In this document: positions 1 to 5,354 of the stretch, piece after piece
Layout of the letters: each line of letters opens with the position of its first letter
Position numbering within the stretch: position 1 is the first letter of the stretch
NCBI GenBank assembly: GCA_040381535.1
Contig: JBEIHF010000052.1
Location: forward strand, 1 to 5,354
Source: Micavibrio_A sp040381535
GTDB taxonomy: Bacteria > Pseudomonadota > Alphaproteobacteria > Micavibrionales > Micavibrionaceae
Direction: 5' to 3'
Length of the DNA stretch: 5,354 bases
Translations under genes and position numbers: made by a program
The notes under the pieces: generated by a model
What the model was told of the DNA's origin: nothing
The model's input: only the letters and a program-made list of their open reading frames with translations
The model's database searches: none

Positions 1-1455
1 AAAATATTCGGCAAATATTTTGCAAATGAATGCGTATCCATCTTCTGGGCAGACACACTGGCGCAGCGTTGCAGACAAGCCGGAAGGCAGCCGGTGTTCC
101 CTGAACATTTTAAAGTATGGTCCGCCGCTTTTGAGGAAAGAGAACAGCCTGTTCCGCCATTCCTAGAAAAATTCCGCCACAGAACCCACTACCACCCTGC
201 ACAGAAGCTCAGCTTTTCACGGATAAAAAGATTGTTTTCCCGTATGCAATGGAGCTTCGGCGGAGCAATGATCGACGGCATGCATGTCAAACGTATAACA
301 CCCGAAATTTTAGAAAAAAACATAATATCAACACAGCGCCTGCCGCTGATAACAAAGCATTTATCCGAACAAAATAAGAAAGTAATTTTCTGCCGTGCGG
401 AACGATGGTTTCGTGCCGTAACGGACGAAGACCAGACAATCGAAGTTTTAAACGCTTCACAAAATTTTGAAACAGCACTCATTTTATATTTGGAAGAATT
501 ATATGCGCGATCTGGCATAAATTTTCCGGACAACAGTCGTCGCTATTTTGCCAAAATCCTGAGGGAAGGGGCAGCAAGCATCCGCGTTCACGAAAAAAGA
601 CTAATGGATAACAATGTTATAGTGCCCAAGCATATCTGGACAGGATCTACCGGAGGCTTGTGGGATGTGCTTCTGCGTTATGAAGTTATGCGGCGCGGCG
701 GTAAGGCTATCGGCCATGATCACGGGGCAGGACAAGGTCACGTCGATAATGCGCTGACGGGTTTTGTCGAATTGTGGGGCATGCATGAATACGTGACTTT
801 CAATTATGGGCAGGCACACGAACTCAAGAAATATATGGGTGGGTGGCCAAATCCCGACATATCGCGCCCGTTGATCAAAGGCTTTCAAACTCAGCAAACA
901 CCACCAGAACCTGTGACAACATATGATCGCTATCTAGCCAGAGACTTTAAGGTAAAGACCATTTATTTTCTGGCCGTGCAGTATGACGGGGATCGCGGAC
1001 GTATTGGTCCCAGTTCACCTGACCTCATCCATGTCGACTGGCAGGCAAGGCTTGTGACACATCTTCAGAAATGGGGATACAATGTCGTTTTCAAAATTCA
1101 CCCCGAAACCCATGTTTTACCGCCGGAATATTTTGACAAAATCGGCGTAAAAACCAAAACGGATCCTTTGGAAACCATCATAGATGAAGCCGATCTTCTT
1201 TTATTTGATTGCGTTTATACAAGTGTCCTGCATTCCACGTTGAAAACCAACATCCCCATGGTCATGATGGATTTTTATAACCATCCGTGGACGCCGAAGG
1301 CCGTAGAATTGTTTACAAAACGTAGCCCTTTGTTGTTCGGTTCGCTGGATACCGAAAACAAACGCCGTAATGATTGGGAAGAATTACGCCAAGCCATATT
1401 GGATGCACCTGAACGCGCCAACAACCACGAATATTTTAATTATTATTATGCATGA
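1..1455 (+). CDS. Putative GT-B-like surface polysaccharide transferase, 5'-truncated by window edge
   Basis: The frame is open from the first base, so 484 codons are visible and the true start lies upstream. The GTG at 94 is only an internal valine and has no ribosome binding site. I do not recognise the protein by name. No signal peptide or membrane segment is visible, so it is probably cytoplasmic. A central segment reads GHDHGAGQGH (nt 712-741). The C-terminal third looks like the nucleotide-binding half of a GT-B enzyme: a beta strand leading into KIHPET (nt 1093-1110), then an acidic-hydrophobic strand followed by DCVYTSVLHS (nt 1207-1236) and a strand ending IPMVMMDF. The HP motif followed by a D-x-x-S/T-S loop resembles capsule and CDP-glycerol-type polysaccharide transferases. 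It shares an operon with nonulosonic acid genes and overlaps the next gene by 8 nt, so transfer of the activated sugar to a surface glycan is plausible. The existence of the gene is near certain; the function is tentative. Confidence 0.6.
   Translation, partial: KIFGKYFANECVSIFWADTLAQRCRQAGRQPVFPEHFKVWSAAFEEREQPVPPFLEKFRHRTHYHPAQKLSFSRIKRLFSRMQWSFGGAMIDGMHVKRITPEILEKNIISTQRLPLITKHLSEQNKKVIFCRAERWFRAVTDEDQTIEVLNASQNFETALILYLEELYARSGINFPDNSRRYFAKILREGAASIRVHEKRLMDNNVIVPKHIWTGSTGGLWDVLLRYEVMRRGGKAIGHDHGAGQGHVDNALTGFVELWGMHEYVTFNYGQAHELKKYMGGWPNPDISRPLIKGFQTQQTPPEPVTTYDRYLARDFKVKTIYFLAVQYDGDRGRIGPSSPDLIHVDWQARLVTHLQKWGYNVVFKIHPETHVLPPEYFDKIGVKTKTDPLETIIDEADLLLFDCVYTSVLHSTLKTNIPMVMMDFYNHPWTPKAVELFTKRSPLLFGSLDTENKRRNDWEELRQAILDAPERANNHEYFNYYYA
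1448..1455 (+). other. Start/stop overlap coupling the first two genes
   Basis: The sequence ATGCATGA contains the reductase ATG (1448-1450) and the stop TGA (1453-1455) of the upstream gene in a different frame. The preceding 20 nt are T/A-rich, with an ATT triplet repeat and no purine-rich Shine-Dalgarno element. Reinitiation by ribosomes finishing the upstream gene is therefore the likely way the reductase is translated. Confidence 0.6.
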
Positions 1456-2347
1456 TTGCCGCGCCAGATTGGGTTTGGGTACAGTCCAGTTCGGCCTGGA
1501 CTATGGCATTTCCAATGAAGAAGGCATGACTCCGCAAAGCGAAGTTCGTGCCATTCTTGATGAATGCACAAAACAAGGTATTACCTTGCTGGATACAGCA
1601 CGGGGATACGGAAAAAGTGAAGAGGCTCTGGGCAATGCTGACGCCAGCCATATAAAAATCATTACGAAAATTTTTCCGATCAAAAAGCCCGTCATCACGG
1701 ATGAAGACCGCCAAGCGGCACGCAGAAGCTTTCAAACGTCCTTGTATGCGCTTAAAAAAAACAAATTATACGGCATTCTTTTACACCATGCTGAAGATGC
1801 ATTGGTAAAAGGCGGAGCACGGCTGATTGAAGATCTTCAAGGCTTAAAAAACGAAGGAAAAGTTTCTAAAATAGGGATTTCTGTTTACGAGCAATCGGAA
1901 ATTGAAAGATCTCTGAATCTCTTCGAATTCGATTTGATACAAATACCTGCCAACATCTTTGACCAAAGACTGATCCAAAGCAGCATTCTAAAAGATTTAA
2001 AAAAACGTGGAATAGAAATCCATGTTCGTTCCGCTTTCCTTCAGGGCGTCGTATTTATGAAATCGGACGAATTACCTCATTATCTGGAAGGCCTGCGTAA
2101 ACCCCTTAAAGATTTTACGACGACATGTGACGGGCTGAAAACCACGCCCGCGGCGGCTGCTTTGGCCTTTCTGATGGCACAACCCGAAATAGATCGTGTC
2201 ATTTGCGGCGTTAACACCCGAAAACAGCTGTCCGAACTGTGCGAAATGGCAGCAAATCTCCCCACATTGCCCAAGGATTACTTTGACAAAATTGCCGTAT
2301 CTCAGGCACATTTGATCAATCCGTCCCTGTGGGGAAAGAAGGAATGA
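1448..2347 (+). CDS. Aldo/keto reductase of a nonulosonic acid/polysaccharide cluster
   Basis: This 299-residue protein is an NAD(P)H-dependent oxidoreductase of the aldo/keto reductase TIM-barrel superfamily, close to the usual family length. The N-terminal barrel strand reads LGLGTVQFGLDYG (residues 8-20). All four catalytic tetrad positions can be placed: Asp49 and Tyr54 in LDTARGYG, Lys74 in IITK, and His113 in ILLHH. KIGISVY (141-147) and the late ICGVNTRKQL (252-261) match the family's later barrel and cofactor-end segments. The ATG at 1448 is preferred because the conserved barrel begins eight codons later. An in-frame ATG at 1370 would overlap the upstream gene by 86 nt and add a non-conserved extension. 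No Shine-Dalgarno sequence precedes 1448, and the ATGCATGA overlap with the upstream stop suggests coupled translation. The substrate is probably a sugar or sugar-nucleotide carbonyl, inferred from the neighbours. A reductase is not part of the classical pseudaminic acid route. Confidence 0.88.
   Translation: MHDCRARLGLGTVQFGLDYGISNEEGMTPQSEVRAILDECTKQGITLLDTARGYGKSEEALGNADASHIKIITKIFPIKKPVITDEDRQAARRSFQTSLYALKKNKLYGILLHHAEDALVKGGARLIEDLQGLKNEGKVSKIGISVYEQSEIERSLNLFEFDLIQIPANIFDQRLIQSSILKDLKKRGIEIHVRSAFLQGVVFMKSDELPHYLEGLRKPLKDFTTTCDGLKTTPAAAALAFLMAQPEIDRVICGVNTRKQLSELCEMAANLPTLPKDYFDKIAVSQAHLINPSLWGKKE
2337..2343 (+). promoter_or_regulatory. Ribosome binding site of the aminotransferase gene
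   Basis: AGAAGGA lies 5 nt upstream of the ATG at 2349, inside the last codons of the reductase gene. This supports 2349 as the start and shows that the aminotransferase has its own initiation signal despite being only 1 nt from the previous stop. Confidence 0.75.
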
Positions 2348-2348
2348 T

Positions 2349-3665
2349 ATGAAGCCGCTGCCCGCAAACCGCATTAAAAATACCCGCTACAGCAAATCCG
2401 AAGACATGCTCGCACGCGCGGAACGCAGTATACCGCTCGGTGCCCAAACATTTAGCAAATCACGCACGCAATACCCCGTCGGTGCATCGCCTTTTTTTGT
2501 TACGCATGCGGAAGGCTGCCGCGTGTGGGATGTCGATGGAAATGAATATATCGATTTGAACAACGCACTTGCCGCCATCACGCTTGGCTATAATGACCCC
2601 GATGTCACGGCGGCTGTGAAAGAACAGCTGGAAAAGGGGACTATCTTTTCGCTTTCCAATGAGCTCGAAATCGAAGTCGCTGAAAAAATGATCGATATGA
2701 TCCCCTGCGCCGAAAAAGTGCGCTTCGGCAAGAACGGATCGGACGCTACGGCAGGAGCAATTCGCATAGCGCGCGCGTTTACGGGGCGTGATCTTATTCT
2801 ATCGTGCGGCTATCATGGCTGGCAGGATTGGTATATCGGCGCTACCACGCGTAATAAAGGGGTGCCGCAAGCAGTGCGTGATCTTACGCACTTGTTTCCT
2901 TACAATGATCTCGAAGCTGCCAAAAAACTCTTTGATCTATATAAAGACCAAGTTGCGGCTATTATCATGGAACCGATGAATGTTTCGGAACCCGCCCCGG
3001 GCTATCATGAAGAATTGAAAGCGCTGGCTCATAAAAACGGCGCATTGTTTATTTTTGATGAAACCGTTACCGGCTTCCGCCTTGCCAACGGCGGCGCACA
3101 GGAATATTTCGGCGTTACACCCGATCTGGCCACCTTCGGAAAAGGAATGGCGAACGGATATCCCATTTCCGCCATCACAGGACGTGAAGATATCATGCGC
3201 GAAATGGAAGAAATTTTCTTTTCATTTACCTACGGCGGAGAATTGTTGTCTCTTGCCGCCGCAAATGCGGTGATGAAAAAGCTGCAAAAAGAACCTGTCC
3301 TGGAAACCATGGCCAAAACTGGAACGATTTTAAAAGACGGTGTCGCTGAACTTATCGCCGAAAGCGGTCTGTCAGAAACGTTATCCGTTTCCGGCCATCC
3401 TGCGTGGCATTTCCTGATTGTCAAAGATCACCCGAATGCCGACAGCTTTAAAATCAAAACCTATTTCATTCAGGAAATGATGAAACAAGGCATCCTCACA
3501 CTCGGTGCGCATGACATTACATATGCGCATACAGAAAAAGACATGCAGCTTTGCCTCGCGGCATACAAGGAATTTCTCCGAAATCTTGCCGTAAATTTAA
3601 AAGCTGACACACTTGATGCGGCGCTGACCTGCGAGCCTTTGCGACCGCTTTTTAAAATTCGATAA
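2349..3665 (+). CDS. Class III PLP-dependent aminotransferase (glutamate-1-semialdehyde aminomutase-like, sugar-cluster type)
   Basis: This 438-residue protein is a fold-type I, class III PLP enzyme. Visible landmarks are the phosphate-cup loop NGSDAT (129-134), YHGWQDW (155-161) with the ring-stacking aromatic Tyr155, FDETVTGFR (236-244) with Asp237 as the likely pyridine-nitrogen contact, and TFGKGMANGYP (262-272) with Lys265 as the Schiff-base lysine. FTYGGELLSLAAA (293-305) fits the subunit-crossing phosphate-binding segment. Length and overall order are close to HemL, but the NGSDAT loop differs from the NSGTEA usually seen there, and the operon concerns surface sugars rather than heme. 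I therefore expect transamination of a keto sugar or nonulosonate intermediate. A HemL role is not favoured. It is not a PseC homologue, since PseC belongs to the DegT/DnrJ/EryC1 aminotransferases. The start at 2349 is supported by the AGAAGGA site. The substrate remains unknown. Confidence 0.88.
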   Translation: MKPLPANRIKNTRYSKSEDMLARAERSIPLGAQTFSKSRTQYPVGASPFFVTHAEGCRVWDVDGNEYIDLNNALAAITLGYNDPDVTAAVKEQLEKGTIFSLSNELEIEVAEKMIDMIPCAEKVRFGKNGSDATAGAIRIARAFTGRDLILSCGYHGWQDWYIGATTRNKGVPQAVRDLTHLFPYNDLEAAKKLFDLYKDQVAAIIMEPMNVSEPAPGYHEELKALAHKNGALFIFDETVTGFRLANGGAQEYFGVTPDLATFGKGMANGYPISAITGREDIMREMEEIFFSFTYGGELLSLAAANAVMKKLQKEPVLETMAKTGTILKDGVAELIAESGLSETLSVSGHPAWHFLIVKDHPNADSFKIKTYFIQEMMKQGILTLGAHDITYAHTEKDMQLCLAAYKEFLRNLAVNLKADTLDAALTCEPLRPLFKIR

Positions 3666-3670
3666 GCGCT

Positions 3671-4705
3671 ATGCGTCAGGAAATCTACATACGCTGCCAA
3701 GCGAGCCAGAAGAGGGGTTTCGCCCATCTGCGCCGCTGCCTGATTCTCGCGCACGCCATGAAAGAACAAGGCGGCGTTCCCATATTTATCCAGCCCGAGC
3801 ATGAGGTGCGGGCAATCGATTTTATCAGACGCGAGGGTTTTGAGACCGCACTCATCCCGCAAAGCACGCTCGCCAACGAAGCCACGTTATATCCTGACGG
3901 CATTAAAAATATACTGTTGGATCTGGTTCATGCAGAAACGCTGAAAGATCCGCAGTCCCTGACGAATTTAATTCATGATTTGACCGATAGGAATATTCGC
4001 ATAGCTTTTATTGATGGATTGTTCGAAGAGGCATTCAGGCCCGTTGCAATGCCGCACATAGAATGCATTGTTGAGCCTTATGTTGGCGGGGAAGATGACA
4101 TTTCTGCCAAATGTAATTCCTTCTTGGGCGGCGGACAATACGCAATTCTTGGCCCTCAATATAAAAATCTGCCCGAACGTAAAATCGCTGTTGAGCCCAA
4201 AAATATTCTGGTCGCTTTTGGCGGCGCTGATCCGCAAGGTCTTACGGCGACAGTTTTGCAATCCTTACCTGAGGGCACATCCGTACGTGCAGTGGTTGGC
4301 CCGTATTTTTCTGAAGAACACAGGACGGCAATAAAAAGGGCCAAAACTGCAAATGTCACGCTTGTAGAGAATGAAATGGACTTGTTGCCGCATTATCTCT
4401 GGGCGGATATTTGCGTTACGGGTTCCGGCACCACACGGTACGAATGCGCCGCAACAGGCCTGCCGGCCATCTTCGCGTGCCTTTACGGTTATCACGAAAG
4501 GCTCAGCCGCCTTTATGCCGACAAAGGGCTGGCCATATATACAGGCCGCTATGAAACGCTCACTGACGCCGATTGGCAAAATGCGGTTAAGTCATTGATA
4601 GATAATCATGAACTACGCTTGTCACTATCTGCCCAAAGCCACAAAAACATTGACAGCCAAGGCACCGACAGGATAGTAAGTCATTTAATTAAAAAGGTTT
4701 TTTAA
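3671..4705 (+). CDS. pseG: PseG/SpsG-like nucleotide-sugar hydrolase (UDP-removing GT-B fold)
   Basis: This 344-residue protein belongs to the PseG/SpsG family. PseG removes UDP from UDP-2,4-diacetamido-2,4,6-trideoxy-L-altropyranose to supply the free sugar to PseI. The N-terminal motif GFAHLRRC (16-23) aligns with GFGHIKRD of C. jejuni PseG, so His19 corresponds to catalytic His17. FID (113-115), the linker LGPQY (160-164), FGGADP (183-188) and the sugar-nucleotide-binding loop TGSGTTRYECAATGLP (250-265) follow in family order. The protein is clearly longer than C. jejuni PseG (about 274 residues) and closer to Bacillus SpsG in size. Departures from C. jejuni PseG include Gln10 for the Asp in the R-x-D-x-S motif, Ala18 for Gly, and YH (274-275) where NQ is expected. 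It starts 5 nt after the aminotransferase stop, with only a weak ribosome binding site, and is followed 15 nt later by pseI. The family is secure; the exact substrate is less so. Confidence 0.85.
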   Translation: MRQEIYIRCQASQKRGFAHLRRCLILAHAMKEQGGVPIFIQPEHEVRAIDFIRREGFETALIPQSTLANEATLYPDGIKNILLDLVHAETLKDPQSLTNLIHDLTDRNIRIAFIDGLFEEAFRPVAMPHIECIVEPYVGGEDDISAKCNSFLGGGQYAILGPQYKNLPERKIAVEPKNILVAFGGADPQGLTATVLQSLPEGTSVRAVVGPYFSEEHRTAIKRAKTANVTLVENEMDLLPHYLWADICVTGSGTTRYECAATGLPAIFACLYGYHERLSRLYADKGLAIYTGRYETLTDADWQNAVKSLIDNHELRLSLSAQSHKNIDSQGTDRIVSHLIKKVF

Positions 4706-4708
4706 GCT

Positions 4709-4713
4709 CGGAG
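4709..4713 (+). promoter_or_regulatory. Ribosome binding site of pseI
   Basis: CGGAG sits 7 nt upstream of the ATG at 4721, in the 15-nt gap after the hydrolase stop. It supports 4721 as the pseI start. Confidence 0.7.
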
Positions 4714-4720
4714 CGCCTTT

Positions 4721-5354
4721 ATGACGAACAGCTTTTCCATCGACGGCCGTGAAATCGGCCACGATCACCCGCCTTACATCATTGCCGAACTGTCCGGTAA
4801 CCATAACGGCAGCCTTGAGCGCGCCATCTCCTTGATGGAAGCCGCCGCCAAAACGGGCGTCGATGCCGTCAAACTGCAAACATACACTGCCGATTCCCTA
4901 ACCATAGACACAAAACGCGATGAATTCACGTTGAAGGACGGTACTTGGGCGGGGCGCAACCTGTACGAACTGTACCAGGAAGCGCATACCCCATGGGACT
5001 GGTTTCCCACGCTGTTCAAAAAAGGCAAGGAGCTGGGTGTAACAGTATTCAGCTCTCCGTTCGATATTGCCGCGGTCGATTTCCTTGAAAAACTTGGAGC
5101 CCCCGCATACAAAATCGCTTCCAACGAATTTATCGACTGGCCTCTCGTGGAACGCACCGCACGCACGGGTAAACCCATCATCATGTCAACAGGTACAGCC
5201 ACACGCGAACAGGTAGAAGAAACACTGAAATTCACCCGTACCTGCGGGGCTAAAAGTATTTCTATCCTGCATTGCGTGAGCGAATATCCCGCACCGCCGG
5301 AACGTGCCAACATCCTTACCGTAGATGATATTTCCAAATCATTCCCCGATGTCG
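4721..5354 (+). CDS. pseI: Pseudaminic acid synthase (PseI/NeuB family), 3'-truncated by window edge
   Basis: The visible 211 residues are an N-terminal NeuB-type TIM barrel. PseI condenses 2,4-diacetamido-2,4,6-trideoxy-L-altrose with phosphoenolpyruvate to give pseudaminic acid in the cytoplasm. Diagnostic stretches are YIIAELSGNHNGSL (19-32), AVKLQTYTADSLT (49-61), LYELYQEAHTPWDW (81-94), FSSPFDIAAVDFL (110-122), YKIASNE (130-136), IIMSTGTAT (153-161) and ILHCVSEYPAPP (182-193). TYTADSLT and the LY-x-LY-x-EA-x-TPW segment favour PseI over sialic acid synthase NeuB or the legionaminic enzyme. Glu23, Lys51 and Lys131 align with the NeuB phosphoenolpyruvate/sugar site, and His184 with one of its two metal-binding histidines. 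The second histidine, the rest of the barrel and the C-terminal SAF (antifreeze-like) domain lie beyond the edge. The family is usually about 340-350 residues, so roughly 60% is present. No frameshift is seen. Confidence 0.93.
   Translation, partial: MTNSFSIDGREIGHDHPPYIIAELSGNHNGSLERAISLMEAAAKTGVDAVKLQTYTADSLTIDTKRDEFTLKDGTWAGRNLYELYQEAHTPWDWFPTLFKKGKELGVTVFSSPFDIAAVDFLEKLGAPAYKIASNEFIDWPLVERTARTGKPIIMSTGTATREQVEETLKFTRTCGAKSISILHCVSEYPAPPERANILTVDDISKSFPDV

Noticed and set aside
94..96. GTG as the start of the first gene
   Set aside because: The frame is open back to base 1 with plausible protein sequence, and no ribosome binding site precedes the GTG. The gene is better read as truncated by the window edge.
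1370..1447. Upstream in-frame ATG as the reductase start
   Set aside because: It would give a 26-residue extension unlike the family N-terminus and an 86-nt overlap with the first gene. The conserved barrel begins just after the ATG at 1448.
2349..3665. Heme-pathway glutamate-1-semialdehyde aminomutase (hemL)
   Set aside because: Operon context is surface-sugar synthesis and the phosphate loop differs from typical HemL, so the specific name is not supported.
3470..3862. 130-codon open frame on the minus strand
   Set aside because: It spans the junction of two well-supported plus-strand genes and has no recognisable domain, so it is a shadow frame.
4689..4706. A/T palindrome around AAAAAGGTTTTTT as a possible terminator
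   Set aside because: The stem would contain only A-T pairs with a 2-nt loop, it overlaps the end of the hydrolase gene, and pseI begins 15 nt after that stop.
4774..5337. 187-codon open frame on the minus strand
   Set aside because: It lies wholly antisense to pseI, which has clear family motifs throughout. The minus-strand product is serine/arginine-rich with no recognisable domain.

Overview
The window is a tightly packed, single-strand (+) stretch of a carbohydrate gene cluster. It holds five consecutive genes with no intergenic space longer than 15 nt. Two anchor genes define the theme. The last is an N-terminal portion of a pseudaminic acid synthase (PseI/NeuB family). Just before it is a PseG/SpsG-type nucleotide-sugar hydrolase. 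Together these point to synthesis of a nonulosonic (sialic-acid-like) sugar for a cell-surface glycan or glycosylated flagellin. Such pathways occur mainly in Gram-negative bacteria and some Firmicutes. The moderate base composition and proteobacterial-looking proteins suggest a Gram-negative, perhaps proteobacterial, host. I cannot fix the lineage from this sequence.

Layout: (1) nt 1-1455, the 3' part of a large gene open at the left edge, whose product looks like a cytoplasmic GT-B-like surface-polysaccharide transferase but is not securely recognised; (2) 1448-2347, an aldo/keto reductase with an intact catalytic tetrad, overlapping gene 1 by 8 nt; (3) 2349-3665, a class III PLP aminotransferase related to glutamate-1-semialdehyde aminomutase, 1 nt after gene 2; (4) 3671-4705, the PseG/SpsG-like hydrolase, 5 nt after gene 3; (5) 4721-5354+, pseI, 15 nt after gene 4 and cut by the right edge.

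The spacing implies one transcript with translational coupling. The promoter must lie left of the window and the terminator right of it. In the textbook pathway PseB, PseC and PseH make a UDP-linked diacetamido sugar, PseG removes UDP, PseI condenses the sugar with phosphoenolpyruvate, and PseF activates the product with CMP. Only the PseG and PseI steps are visible here. The reductase and class III aminotransferase are not part of that core set, and PseH is not in its possible slot between pseG and pseI. The PseG homologue also departs from C. jejuni PseG at several conserved positions. The most interesting reading is a pathway for a variant or additionally aminated nonulosonic acid, or an alternative sugar precursor. 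This is inference from gene content and motifs, not shown by the sequence alone. I saw no RNA genes, mobile elements, CRISPR arrays or notable repeats.
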